This document shows positions 1 through 9,061 of a stretch of DNA of 37,899 bases, in pieces (positions within the stretch are counted from its first letter, which is position 1; each line of letters begins with the position of its first letter). The position numbers were made by a program, and so were the translations under genes. Origin of the DNA: a virus. The stretch spans positions 1 through 37,899 of IMG/VR virus record IMGVR_UViG_3300031566_000170, one strand, 5' to 3'. A model generated the notes under the pieces. That model saw only the letters and a program-made list of their open reading frames with translations, did no database searches and was not told the DNA's origin.

Positions 1-2228
1 AATACATAATCCAATTCTCTGAAATATACAATATAAGTAGACCCATCTGTCTCTAGTCTTACCAACCAGCTTGAGTCTAGATTTGCTTGACTTGTGTCTT
101 CTGCATATTGCAGGCTAAAGTCTGAGGTAATGTCAATGTCTTCACCATTGATTATGTAGTAGCTAAACGTTTCCTGATCATATCCTAAGCCGAAGTCTTT
201 ATACTCGTTAATTTTGTTTAGAATGCTGATTCTCAATACACTCGATAGACTATTACTAAACGTAGGAATAATTTCTACAATTTCTGCATCTGAGGGGATT
301 ATCTCATTAATAATTACTGGACCCTGCTGTTTAAAGTCTAATTCTTCCTGATCGTATATTCCGTCAACCTCGACAGATTTAATAGACGACCAAATGTATT
401 CGCTTTCCCCTTCAACCGACGGGGAACCTGAGACAATTTGTCTGTTCAAGTTAAAATACTGTCCAGTTCCTGCCCAATGCTTAACTAATGCACCTACACG
501 AAGGTAATATCTATCCGATGATGGGGCAACATAGTTGCCGATAGTAAGGGCATCGCCTGAGATATTCTTATAGTATCCTGTTGATCCGTTTGACTGGGTA
601 GATTCTTTATGCCAATAAACTCCAGTAGGTACTGTTCGAGGATATCTATCATAGTAAAAATGCAACATAGATTCTAAGTTGAATAACGGTAGAAGCTGTG
701 TTTCGATAAAGTTTTGTATATCGCTCTTGTTAGCAAATTCAAAAGAGAAACTGTTTAATGTTTCCTCATTAAATATAATTCCGTCATCACAGAAAATGTT
801 TGTGCTACTATACTTTCCTGTTACATCGCGCACGTCTAAGAATCTACTAATCCCGCTGCTAGTTCTATTAACTGCTTTAGACTTAATTACGTTTTCAAAT
901 AATGTAAACGGTAGGATGTTATAGTCCTCACCATTTACCATTCTGTTTTGTGTATAGAAGTTTTGTGGTGCCTTTTGTTTAATACTGTCTAGGGTTTCTC
1001 TAGCCCGTGCATTACTAACTGTATACTTTAAGCTAACAACAAGGGTTAATGTTTCTTGTCTGTTGTTCTTACTGACGTACGGAATAGTAATAACAACATT
1101 GCTAATATCGTTTGGAACTATTTTGTATGTTCTGGCATTACTTGTTCTGTAGTACAACCTAAACTTTCCCTGAGGAATTTCAGCAAACACCCCATTACCA
1201 AATGCTAAATCAATTTGGTCATTCAGTCTTGTGTTGACTTCATAAATTTTTCTATTCGTAGAACTTATTTTATTGTAAGCGATGTTAGTAAATCCTACAC
1301 TAGGAACAGCCTGCCAAAGATCAGACACATTGCCGGCTTCGTCTAATTTGTAATACCAAACATCCGATCCGTTAATATTGTCAACGTTTATGTTAACTAC
1401 TCTATTCGACAAACTTTCAAGTAAGTTAAGATCCAAGCTCTGTAAAAATCCTTGCTTGAAATATACAAACCAACCAGTGTCGTTACTAGAATTTCCTAGA
1501 GAATCGTTTCTGTTTAAAATACTAAATGCATCATTGTTGCCTGGATCCACTTCATAAATGTATGGCTGATCTAATGTAGTTGCGCTAATAACTTCGAAAT
1601 CTGTATTTGATCCCTGCACCTCAGATCGGAATTTAAATATATTATCACCAGTGTTAGTATTAACTTTGTATTCATCTGTTTGTATATTATTAATATCTTG
1701 GCTGTTACCTGACTTACCGACTCGTTGTGTTGAAACAAAAGCTGCGTTTAGAATCGTAACAAATTGTTCTAGCCAATTGTCGTTCGTGTTGTCGTTCCAA
1801 AATACTGTAAAGTTAGTAAGATCAATTCCTTCACTGTCAATTAAAGACTCCGAAGTTCGTAAGCTATCAACTTTCAATAATCCAGAAGCAGGGTTGTTTC
1901 TTTTTCCTTTGTAGCTGATTAGTTTTGCTAAACGTAGAACGCTGTCGCGTCGTTCGGCTGTATCAATAAAGTTTTCGCGAGTATTTAAGTCTGCTCTAAA
2001 AGCTAGGCTCTGTCCTAAGTAAGCAATTAAATCAATAAGAGCAATATATTCGTCGCTCTCAATAAAGTCGTTAAAATCCTCAGGGTAATATAACTTTAGA
2101 TAATCTATCATTGCCTTCCGTAAATTTTCGTAGTCGTACGCTTGGAAGTCAGCGTTCCTGAAACTTTGGTATATCTTTTTCCAGTCCTCAGCTACGAGTA
2201 AATTCTGTTGTCGTGTGGTTTCTGCCAT
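1..2228 (-). CDS. 6: Baseplate wedge protein gp6 (3' end outside window)
   Basis: Homologue of T4 gp6, which forms the inner ring of baseplate wedges joining neighbouring wedges around the hub. The reading frame starts at the ATG at 2228 (MAETTRQQNLLVAEDW) and stays open to the left edge, about 742 codons, so the C-terminus is missing here. The N-terminal stretch around residues 50-90, with DLIAYLGQSLAFRADLN and ENFIDTAERRDSVLRLA, is the hallmark of the gp6 family as I know it from T4-like phages. It is the last visible gene of the leftward baseplate operon and has its own late-promoter octamer at 2247-2254, with AGGG as a weak ribosome-binding site before the ATG. Assignment is firm at family level. 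Confidence 0.9.
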   Translation of the reverse strand, partial: MAETTRQQNLLVAEDWKKIYQSFRNADFQAYDYENLRKAMIDYLKLYYPEDFNDFIESDEYIALIDLIAYLGQSLAFRADLNTRENFIDTAERRDSVLRLAKLISYKGKRNNPASGLLKVDSLRTSESLIDSEGIDLTNFTVFWNDNTNDNWLEQFVTILNAAFVSTQRVGKSGNSQDINNIQTDEYKVNTNTGDNIFKFRSEVQGSNTDFEVISATTLDQPYIYEVDPGNNDAFSILNRNDSLGNSSNDTGWFVYFKQGFLQSLDLNLLESLSNRVVNINVDNINGSDVWYYKLDEAGNVSDLWQAVPSVGFTNIAYNKISSTNRKIYEVNTRLNDQIDLAFGNGVFAEIPQGKFRLYYRTSNARTYKIVPNDISNVVITIPYVSKNNRQETLTLVVSLKYTVSNARARETLDSIKQKAPQNFYTQNRMVNGEDYNILPFTLFENVIKSKAVNRTSSGISRFLDVRDVTGKYSSTNIFCDDGIIFNEETLNSFSFEFANKSDIQNFIETQLLPLFNLESMLHFYYDRYPRTVPTGVYWHKESTQSNGSTGYYKNISGDALTIGNYVAPSSDRYYLRVGALVKHWAGTGQYFNLNRQIVSGSPSVEGESEYIWSSIKSVEVDGIYDQEELDFKQQGPVIINEIIPSDAEIVEIIPTFSNSLSSVLRISILNKINEYKDFGLGYDQETFSYYIINGEDIDITSDFSLQYAEDTSQANLDSSWLVRLETDGSTYIVYFRELDYV

Positions 2229-2246
2229 GGGTTACCCTATTAAAAC

Positions 2247-2254
2247 TATTTATT
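2247..2254 (-). promoter_or_regulatory. Late promoter octamer AATAAATA for gene 6
   Basis: On the minus strand AATAAATA lies in the 49-base gap between gene 25 and gene 6, about 18 bases before the gene 6 start. It matches the T4 late octamer TATAAATA at 7 of 8 positions and recurs before other virion genes here. Confidence 0.65.
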
Positions 2255-2277
2255 TAGATTGATAAACTACTACTTTA

Positions 2278-2655
2278 TTAGTAAATGCCGTAGGCAGTAG
2301 CAGATGTCTTATCAAATTGAATTAACATCTTTTCAACCTGATTTGTATTAACATAGCTCAAGTCCATCTCAATTTGTATACCATGTTCAAACGTAGTAAT
2401 TGTGATTGCTTCGGCATTAACCCGAGGATCATAGTTAATAACGAAAGCTACCTCTTTAATTATTGATTGTTTAGTGGACTCTGTAAAAGGTTCAAACAAA
2501 AAGTCCCAAATTCCACATCCAAATTTCGGATTCATCAGTTTCTCACCTTTTCTAATGTTAAAGTGATTCAACAAATCGCGCTTAACCAATGCAAAGTCGG
2601 TTAATCTAAATTTATGTGGGTGTTCTTGTGTAGTAAATCCTTTATATGTAGGCAT
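2278..2655 (-). CDS. 25: Baseplate wedge protein gp25
   Basis: 125-residue homologue of T4 gp25, the small lysozyme-like-fold wedge protein at the gp6-gp7-gp53 junction where sheath assembly begins. Visible family features are the N-terminal FALVKRDLLNHFNIRKGEKL segment (residues 21-40), NPKFGCGIWDFLFEP (43-57) and YDPRV (75-79). Length is close to T4 gp25 (132). The start codon overlaps the stop of gene 5 by one base, so the two are translated in tandem. Gene 6 follows after a late promoter. Confidence 0.92.
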   Translation of the reverse strand: MPTYKGFTTQEHPHKFRLTDFALVKRDLLNHFNIRKGEKLMNPKFGCGIWDFLFEPFTESTKQSIIKEVAFVINYDPRVNAEAITITTFEHGIQIEMDLSYVNTNQVEKMLIQFDKTSATAYGIY

Positions 2656-4826
2656 TATACCAAATTTCCATCCTTAGTTAGTGAGGCGATCGACTGTCTT
2701 CCTAGATCAAAGTACGATTTTCCTGATGTATTGTTGGCATCGGTGCCTCCTCCGTCGCCCCATCTTACGCGCCATGCACCTGAACCGCCATTCTTGCTTC
2801 CGCCAGGGCCCAATAAGTGCGAAGCCTGTAACATACCAGCTACTGTTCCAGCATCGTCCCCGGGTTGAATTCCGCCTGAACGTTTTAGTGCATCATAATT
2901 CTTATTTGTGTAGCTTACAATCGCTCTTTCCTGTACTGCCGGTGCAGCAAGGAACTCCTCATCACTATGTACGCCGTCTTTTCCTGTCCATGCTTCTGGA
3001 TACCTTACTGCCTTGGTACCATACATTTTAACATACTCCGGTTTAATGTATCCGTTATCTGCCAATGCGGCTGCACCCATTTGGTACTTGCCTAAGTAGT
3101 TACCATTTTTTGCTTCCCTTATACTGTAGTCACCACCGCTCTCTCTTTTGCCGACACCTGCTAGATAAACTTTAGTTTCGTCAGCAGTCAGTCCTTTAAT
3201 CGGTACTTCCGGATCTGGCTGTCTAGCTAGATATGGTTTCAAGCTCTTTGATGACTTGCCAGTTGTTGCGGGAGACTTAGTTTGATCAGTTCCTCCAACT
3301 TTACCATAATTACCAGTACCTTGATTGATTGCAGGCACTCTGCCTAGTTCTCTATTAACTACACTAGCGGATAAAGATGTTATTCCGGTTCTGTTTAGAG
3401 ACACTTTGTGGTGAGCAGGATCTGGCTCATGTATTGGAACTCTATCAACAGTTGAAGAGATCCTATTTTGAATTGTTTTATAGTTAGGCCCAACCTTAAC
3501 TGAGTTTGGATACGACTTGCGTTTAATTCCCGGCAATGCAGTCACCGATTGTGTTCCGCCTGAGTTCAAATAAATCGGGTTGCCTTCTAATCCCAATGAA
3601 CCACCAGATTTCATTGAGCCGCCGGAACCAGCATCAATGTTCAGTGCCGTTCCAGATTTAAGTAGTAATTCTGTATTAGCAGTTAATTGTATCTCTCCAG
3701 TAGTCTTACATGCTAAAATTTTCGAATCCGTTTTAATCTCACCTTCGGCTGCCACAAAAATTCCATTGCCTGCATACATGTTAATATTCTTATCTGCATG
3801 TAAGTTAATAGACTGAGCTGACCTTAAGCTAAAGTTGCCGTCGGCGAAGATTTCAATATCACCTTTCTCATTTAATTCAATCCAGGATGTACCTGTACTG
3901 TTAGTGATATAGATAAACTTTCCGGTGTCGTGCAGTAATACTTGATGCCCACTACCAGTTTTTATTCTAAAAAAGTTGTTCTCACCGAAGATGTCGCCGT
4001 CGTCCATAACAAACGTATGTCCACCTTTTCTGTACTTAGGAGTAACCTGTTCATCTGTTACAGAGTTTCCTCGTAATTTTGATTCTGCGGCAGGATCATT
4101 TTCTAAGTTAAATGTATCAGGACTTGGGCGACCAGGAGTACTAATACCAAACGTAGTACTTGGTGTCTGACGTTGACTACCACTTTTAATAGCGCCACGA
4201 AGATAATCAAATTCTAAGCCTTGATTTTCTAGTATACTAAATTGAGTCTTGTGCAGAGGTTTTTCTATTGATGCCCAGTTTGGATTAATATCATTTTCAG
4301 TAGATTCTGAGTATTCAACTACTGGTACTTGGTTAGGTCTGCTTGTCGACGGAATTGCTTGATCTATTTCATCTACTTTGTATGTAGAGGCACCGGTAGC
4401 ACCCAAGCTAGGAACCATGTGATGGCTGTGTGAATCTGGAATGCAAGCAAACCAGAAACCTTTATTTAAATCGCCGTTGATAAATGTGAGCAGTACCCTA
4501 ACACCTGGATCAGGCGGAACAAACCACATACCATAACTATGTTTTGTTTGGCCGAATTTGTTCTGTGGCGAAACTTCTAATTTATTAGTTGAATATTGAG
4601 GATTTGTACTTCCGTAAAACGGCGGAGCATAACTTACACTTATCCAATTTTCTTGATCATCTTTATTTGAGATTTGTGGAACAAACACCAACAGTCTACC
4701 CATTTTTTGTGTGTCTACCGTCCGTCTAACAATGCCAATGTATGTTCCAATCCATTTACCAACGTGAACGCTAGTTTCCTCTAGATACTCTGGTGTTTTA
4801 TTGGGTCTTCTTCGATCAATTGCCAT
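2655..4826 (-). CDS. 5: Baseplate central spike gp5 with C-terminal lytic-transglycosylase-like domain
   Basis: 723-residue spike protein. The N-terminal 20-140 region (GTYIGIVRRTVDTQKMGRL, YGMWFVPPDPGVRVLLTF) is the gp5/VgrG OB-fold. Residues about 320-430 carry short beta repeats (GDIEIFADGNFSL, SINLHADKNINMYAGNG) as in the triple beta-helix needle. After a Ser/Thr/Gly/Pro-rich linker, residues about 545-690 look like a transglycosylase domain, with KRESGGDY (likely catalytic Glu562), GNYLGKYQMG and a Gly-rich end. T4 gp5 has 575 residues and places its lysozyme between the OB-fold and the needle. Here no lysozyme is seen there and the muralytic domain is at the C-terminus. Four bases separate it from the hub gene upstream. 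Identity as gp5 is firm; the enzyme class is inferred. Confidence 0.85.
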   Translation of the reverse strand: MAIDRRRPNKTPEYLEETSVHVGKWIGTYIGIVRRTVDTQKMGRLLVFVPQISNKDDQENWISVSYAPPFYGSTNPQYSTNKLEVSPQNKFGQTKHSYGMWFVPPDPGVRVLLTFINGDLNKGFWFACIPDSHSHHMVPSLGATGASTYKVDEIDQAIPSTSRPNQVPVVEYSESTENDINPNWASIEKPLHKTQFSILENQGLEFDYLRGAIKSGSQRQTPSTTFGISTPGRPSPDTFNLENDPAAESKLRGNSVTDEQVTPKYRKGGHTFVMDDGDIFGENNFFRIKTGSGHQVLLHDTGKFIYITNSTGTSWIELNEKGDIEIFADGNFSLRSAQSINLHADKNINMYAGNGIFVAAEGEIKTDSKILACKTTGEIQLTANTELLLKSGTALNIDAGSGGSMKSGGSLGLEGNPIYLNSGGTQSVTALPGIKRKSYPNSVKVGPNYKTIQNRISSTVDRVPIHEPDPAHHKVSLNRTGITSLSASVVNRELGRVPAINQGTGNYGKVGGTDQTKSPATTGKSSKSLKPYLARQPDPEVPIKGLTADETKVYLAGVGKRESGGDYSIREAKNGNYLGKYQMGAAALADNGYIKPEYVKMYGTKAVRYPEAWTGKDGVHSDEEFLAAPAVQERAIVSYTNKNYDALKRSGGIQPGDDAGTVAGMLQASHLLGPGGSKNGGSGAWRVRWGDGGGTDANNTSGKSYFDLGRQSIASLTKDGNLV

Positions 4827-4829
4827 ATA

Positions 4830-7793
4830 TTATCCTGTGTCTCCATCATCTATAAAAAGCCCATCGTTCCTTGATCTGACTTGCTTAATCAGTAAGTCTT
4901 CGGTTGAGTTCAATATTCCTGCACCTGATAATCCGGCGGCGGCTAGTGTTCTATCTGCATTTAGCAGCGATGTAGCTTGTAATGTAGCATTATTTGTAAC
5001 TGCATTTAAGTCATCGACTGCCTGGGCTTGTAATCCAGCAATTGTGCTATTTACAGACGTTAAAACACCCGATGTTACGGTCGACAACGGATCAGTAAGA
5101 CCATCATATTCTGCTGTGTCAATTGCTCCAAGCCCTGCTGTCAAAGTGCTTGAGTTGGCGGTCGGAGCTTCTAAATCCGCCATAGATATTATGCTATCTC
5201 GCGGAGATGGTTTTACTTTGCCAGCAGCTTTTGATTCCTCGTCGTTATATGCCCTAACCATTGATAAATCTTGGGTGAACACCCCCTTACTAAATTCGCT
5301 TTTTATAGTTAAGACTTTGTATATTCCGGAAAAATATCTTCCTTTTATTCCTATGTCATCATCTGCGAATGTATGTAACCCTGTTGTTGTATTAATGTCA
5401 TTGGCTAATCTAAAATTAACATTGACTAGCAGATCGCCGTCGTTAACTACTAAACTTCCAGACTTAAATAATCTTGGATCTTCTGCACGTTGAGTTCTTT
5501 CTAATAGAAAATCAAACAGTGCTTCTTGTTCTTGTATATACGACGGGTCACCGAGTATTTTCATGTCAATGGCTAGCATATCAGCCTTCGATGATGAATA
5601 GATATTATTAAACAAATCATTTACTCGTAAACTTTGTTGGTCGGCCTGAGTCGGGTCTATCGCGCCCTTACTACTCGGCACCAAAAGTTGTTTACCAGCA
5701 AGTTCACTAGTGCGGTCTACTCCGGCCGCCTCTTTTTTACCTCGCGGACGTGCTCCTGCGCCCAGGGCTCTGTCCGACTCAGAGTCGGAGTATGCACCTG
5801 CAGTTAAGAAACTATAAAAGGCTGTATTAAAATCAATTTTTAAATCTATCACATCTATGTTTTTACCGGTAAACAAATAATTATACTCCTTTATACAATC
5901 AGATTTCTTTGGGGCACCTTGGCCGCCGAACGGTAAACGATTACCATAATACTTAAACGGTGTAATTCCAATAGTGATCTTTTTTTGGTAGGCATTCATT
6001 TTTTTAATAAATGGTCCGAAAGTTATTGATGGCGTAATCTTAAAAAAGTTGAGTGGAGTAAGATTACCAGAAGACCTTTTACCTTGCCTATTATCTTGTT
6101 CTTTTGTATCGTCCGTTTCTGATTCAACTGTTTGTTTTAAAAAGTAATCGGATATTTTTAACAAGTCATTTATAATATCGATTATACTAGTACCGATAGG
6201 GAATGAAATATTTTGGCCCTCAACGGTTGGGTTCGAACCAGCTGCGGCTTGTTCTTTCGCAGCGAGCACCTTATCGGCCTCAATTGATCCTGCTTTATTT
6301 CTTAAGTTGTGTAATTGCTTTGACGATACAGTAATATTTTTCATTTTTACCGTTTTGTCTGCAGAGTCTTGCAAAAGAATATTAAAGATATATGGGATTT
6401 CTTCATACTTAAACTCATCCTTTGCCCATATCCAATAAGCATTTAATATCGATCCTAAGCCTGCATCACCTAATGTTGGAATTCTAACTCCTATTTTTAA
6501 AGGCACAGGAGGACTTCCGTCAGTAATAAGTTTAGAATCTTTGTATCTTTTTCTGGCGTCGTGATGTTTTAACAATTCCTTCGATAGCCTTTCAATTTCG
6601 CCTGCGTTCGATCCTATGAATGATTCTAGATTTAAGTTTTTACCGTTACCTAGTCTTGCTGGCGTTTGGATGTTTATATTAGATTCATCAAATGCAGAAT
6701 GACTAACAACTATCCCAGTGATATTATATGTTGCACCATTATGATTATATCCCGCTTCAACCCGAATAATTTTTATTGGGATCCGACGCTGCGTTTTATC
6801 AATTTTTGTTGGGTTAAGATTTTCATCGTCATATCCGAAAAAATCAATTTGTAATAGGTAGATCATTTCAGTGGGATTGTTATACCCTAATTCATCAGCA
6901 GTTAAAGATAATCGATCTAATAGAGTTATTCCGTAAGGCTCAACTACAGTAAAGTCAACAGTTAAAACATTACTGCCTCTGCCCTTATTATTTGTTCCGA
7001 CCACTGACTCCAGCGTCATTTTATCGAAATAAAAGTCATTTTTCCATATACGATGTCTTGTCAATCCTGTGTCGGCGCCGTGCCTACCGGCTGATGCTAT
7101 TAACACATTTTCGCTTCTATATGTACTAAGACCGTTGGTCATTAACTCGTTGTATTGATCAATCTTCATCGCATGTAAGCTTAAACTATAGGTATATGTA
7201 GTAAAATTGTGCAGTACGTTTGGAATCGGATTAAATTTCCTGGCTGTTGTCGAGTTTGTCGATACTGCACCAGGGTCTGAGGGTCCACTAATTACGTTTG
7301 TGATTCCGTTGTTTATTCCGTATTCATTTTCCTGGAGGGCGGCATGGCGCTCTACGCCTGCCAACGCTGCATCGTCAGAGGATGCACGAAGAGCAGTAAA
7401 TGCGCCTTGGAATTCGTCAGCACCAGGAAAGCTTGTTGCTGCTTTTCTTAAATTGTCAATTTGTGTAGTAACTAAACTCGTTGCGCCATCAGTTATTTGC
7501 TGAGGATTAAGAGCAGATATGATTGGTGCAGCGGCTTTTAAAGCTGCACTGCGAAGAAGCTGTTCACGTTTTGTTGGGCTAGCAACATTCTGAAATTGTG
7601 ATGCTGTGACCAGGCCGCCAGTATTATAATCTTCAAATCTATGACGTCCGGTGGTCTGATCCTGACCTAAATAGTTTCTGGTATTTAATTGTTCGTCAGT
7701 GGGAGGAGTACTTAGAAGAACTCGTTTTCCAAGATTGGAATCGTAATAAACAAATTTACCAGTAACGTCAACGCTCTCAAATGTCAATGCCAT
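4830..7793 (-). CDS. Very large baseplate hub protein (gp27 position)
   Basis: 987 residues, encoded between gp53 and gp5, where a hub protein partnering the gp5 spike is expected. It is about 2.5 times the length of T4 gp27 (391). Residues about 190-380 (YSLSLHAMK, RHRIWKNDFYFDKMTLES, YLLQIDFFGYDDEN) resemble the beta-rich virion hub proteins of T4-like environmental phages. The centre has long charged segments, and the last 120 residues are Ala/Thr/Ser-rich with repeated LTAGLGA/AGLSGAG-like stretches. No enzyme motif was found. Translation is likely coupled to its neighbours (3-base gaps on both sides). The gp27 equivalence rests on position and general character, so it could instead be a phage-specific hub protein with gp27 encoded elsewhere. 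Confidence 0.5.
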   Translation of the reverse strand: MALTFESVDVTGKFVYYDSNLGKRVLLSTPPTDEQLNTRNYLGQDQTTGRHRFEDYNTGGLVTASQFQNVASPTKREQLLRSAALKAAAPIISALNPQQITDGATSLVTTQIDNLRKAATSFPGADEFQGAFTALRASSDDAALAGVERHAALQENEYGINNGITNVISGPSDPGAVSTNSTTARKFNPIPNVLHNFTTYTYSLSLHAMKIDQYNELMTNGLSTYRSENVLIASAGRHGADTGLTRHRIWKNDFYFDKMTLESVVGTNNKGRGSNVLTVDFTVVEPYGITLLDRLSLTADELGYNNPTEMIYLLQIDFFGYDDENLNPTKIDKTQRRIPIKIIRVEAGYNHNGATYNITGIVVSHSAFDESNINIQTPARLGNGKNLNLESFIGSNAGEIERLSKELLKHHDARKRYKDSKLITDGSPPVPLKIGVRIPTLGDAGLGSILNAYWIWAKDEFKYEEIPYIFNILLQDSADKTVKMKNITVSSKQLHNLRNKAGSIEADKVLAAKEQAAAGSNPTVEGQNISFPIGTSIIDIINDLLKISDYFLKQTVESETDDTKEQDNRQGKRSSGNLTPLNFFKITPSITFGPFIKKMNAYQKKITIGITPFKYYGNRLPFGGQGAPKKSDCIKEYNYLFTGKNIDVIDLKIDFNTAFYSFLTAGAYSDSESDRALGAGARPRGKKEAAGVDRTSELAGKQLLVPSSKGAIDPTQADQQSLRVNDLFNNIYSSSKADMLAIDMKILGDPSYIQEQEALFDFLLERTQRAEDPRLFKSGSLVVNDGDLLVNVNFRLANDINTTTGLHTFADDDIGIKGRYFSGIYKVLTIKSEFSKGVFTQDLSMVRAYNDEESKAAGKVKPSPRDSIISMADLEAPTANSSTLTAGLGAIDTAEYDGLTDPLSTVTSGVLTSVNSTIAGLQAQAVDDLNAVTNNATLQATSLLNADRTLAAAGLSGAGILNSTEDLLIKQVRSRNDGLFIDDGDTG

Positions 7794-7796
7794 TTG

Positions 7797-8102
7797 TTAC
7801 AGCCCTAACGCATTTATTAGTTCTTCTTTTTTGGGTATAAAAATCTGTCTGCCTGGAAGGAAATCAAATATTGGATCTTTCAATAAGTTTGGATTTCTAG
7901 CAGTAAACACCCACCATAGTCTGGAATCTTGGTAAAGATCTGCCGCTAGTAAGTCTGGTTTATATTTGTACACTTCAGTAATTAGAAATACAACGTCATC
8001 CTGTAAACGAGGAATGTATCGAGGTTCATATAAATCTAAAAAACTATCTCCGTATATAGAAGTTTCGTAGTACATACTGGTTTTATTATAAGTTGCTCCC
8101 AT
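7797..8102 (-). CDS. 53: Baseplate wedge protein gp53
   Basis: 101-residue homologue of T4 gp53, a wedge protein binding gp6 and gp25. The diagnostic segment is VYKYKPDLLAADLYQDSRLW at residues 45-64, followed by WVFTARNPNLLKDPIFDFLP and GRQIFIPKKEEL, typical of the gp53/LysM-like C-terminus. It is shorter than T4 gp53 (196), as in environmental T4-like phages. The start overlaps the stop of the upstream tail-cap gene by one base, and the hub gene follows after three bases. Confidence 0.88.
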   Translation of the reverse strand: MGATYNKTSMYYETSIYGDSFLDLYEPRYIPRLQDDVVFLITEVYKYKPDLLAADLYQDSRLWWVFTARNPNLLKDPIFDFLPGRQIFIPKKEELINALGL

Positions 8103-8983
8103 TAAATGAAGCCTCTAGTAATCATCTCTCCACTAGCAAACTGATTATAATTGAATGTTGAAACCTGTCTTCTGCTGTAAATCGGCTGAACTGTGAATGC
8201 AATCATCATGTCTGTCGGAACTCTAGTATTATCTCCGCTAGCTGTAGCAGGTGCTGCACCGGGTTGACCTGTGACTCCGTAACCAGAATAATCAACGTTT
8301 TCGTCTGTGCCTGCGGAAATATAATCGACATCACCCGGCAATTGATAGTTTGCCATCTTTAATGCAACGGGAACATTATTAAAATGATGCTTACCGTATC
8401 CATTTAAATGCAGTATTGGTGGAGGGTTACCTGCGTTCTCTCCAGTACCGAAAAACATTTTTGTTGCTAGTCTACAAAATGTAATAACTGCTAACAAATA
8501 TCTAGCTTCAGCTGCGTTCATCGCGGTGAACTGTCCACTAATAGTCATGTCTTGTACATCGCTAGACGAATAAAATAATGGTGTGTAGTTTGATTGTGTT
8601 AAACGTTGTCCCTGCCAATCAGCAGAATAGTTAATTGAAATGTTCGGTGTGTACGGAAATACTACTCCGTTGGTTTCCATCAATGGTGCCATCAATCCTT
8701 GCGAATATAAGCTCTGTGCTAAACCATCTGGAAATCCTATTCTTACTCGCCAGTCACTTTCAATCGGCGTACCGTTTTGATCTCGAAACGTCATATTTTC
8801 GGGGCTAAATGCTCGTGGAGGATTTTGTACCAGTCCAGTTCCACCGAAGAGCCTAGTGATTGCTCCGGTAATGCCTTGTGTTGGTATATGCCTGGTGAGA
8901 TCACCTATTCCGGCCGTGATTCCGCCTGGAAATGACTTTTCTCCGGGTAAAATGCCTGCTGATAAAAAATCTGATAGCGCCAT
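8102..8983 (-). CDS. Baseplate/tail-tube cap protein (gp48/gp54 type)
   Basis: 293-residue protein of the gp48/gp54 family, which caps the hub and nucleates tail-tube polymerisation. Family features I recognise are FPYTPNISINYSADW (residues 109-123), DMTISGQFTAMNAAEARYLL (144-163), FCRLATKMFFGTGENAGNPP and HLNGYGKHHFNNVPVALKMA. T4 has two such proteins (gp48 364, gp54 320 residues); only one is visible here, so the choice between them is open. It is the first gene of the leftward baseplate operon, about 30 bases downstream of a late octamer, with no obvious Shine-Dalgarno sequence. Confidence 0.8.
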   Translation of the reverse strand: MALSDFLSAGILPGEKSFPGGITAGIGDLTRHIPTQGITGAITRLFGGTGLVQNPPRAFSPENMTFRDQNGTPIESDWRVRIGFPDGLAQSLYSQGLMAPLMETNGVVFPYTPNISINYSADWQGQRLTQSNYTPLFYSSSDVQDMTISGQFTAMNAAEARYLLAVITFCRLATKMFFGTGENAGNPPPILHLNGYGKHHFNNVPVALKMANYQLPGDVDYISAGTDENVDYSGYGVTGQPGAAPATASGDNTRVPTDMMIAFTVQPIYSRRQVSTFNYNQFASGEMITRGFI

Positions 8984-9005
8984 AATAAGTAAATATAAAT
9001 TAGTC

Positions 9006-9033
9006 TTGCATTATTATTTATTTCCTTTATAAT
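9006..9033 (+). promoter_or_regulatory. Sigma-70-type promoter of gene 55
   Basis: TTGCAT (9006-9011), a 16-base spacer and a perfect TATAAT (9028-9033) precede gene 55, whose ribosome-binding site AGGAG lies at about 9053-9057. This suggests early or middle expression by host sigma factor. Confidence 0.65.
9015..9022 (-). promoter_or_regulatory. Late promoter octamer AATAAATA for the baseplate operon
   Basis: The minus-strand octamer lies 31 bases upstream of the tail-cap gene start at 8983. It falls exactly in the spacer of the plus-strand gene 55 promoter, so the two promoters cannot be occupied together. Confidence 0.6.
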
Positions 9034-9061
9034 AGTACATTATTATCTACATAGGAGTTCC

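Noticed and set aside
4801-5493. Plus-strand frame of 230 codons inside the hub gene
   Set aside because: Antisense of a well-supported 987-codon gene; low-complexity Ser/Ala composition and no start signal.
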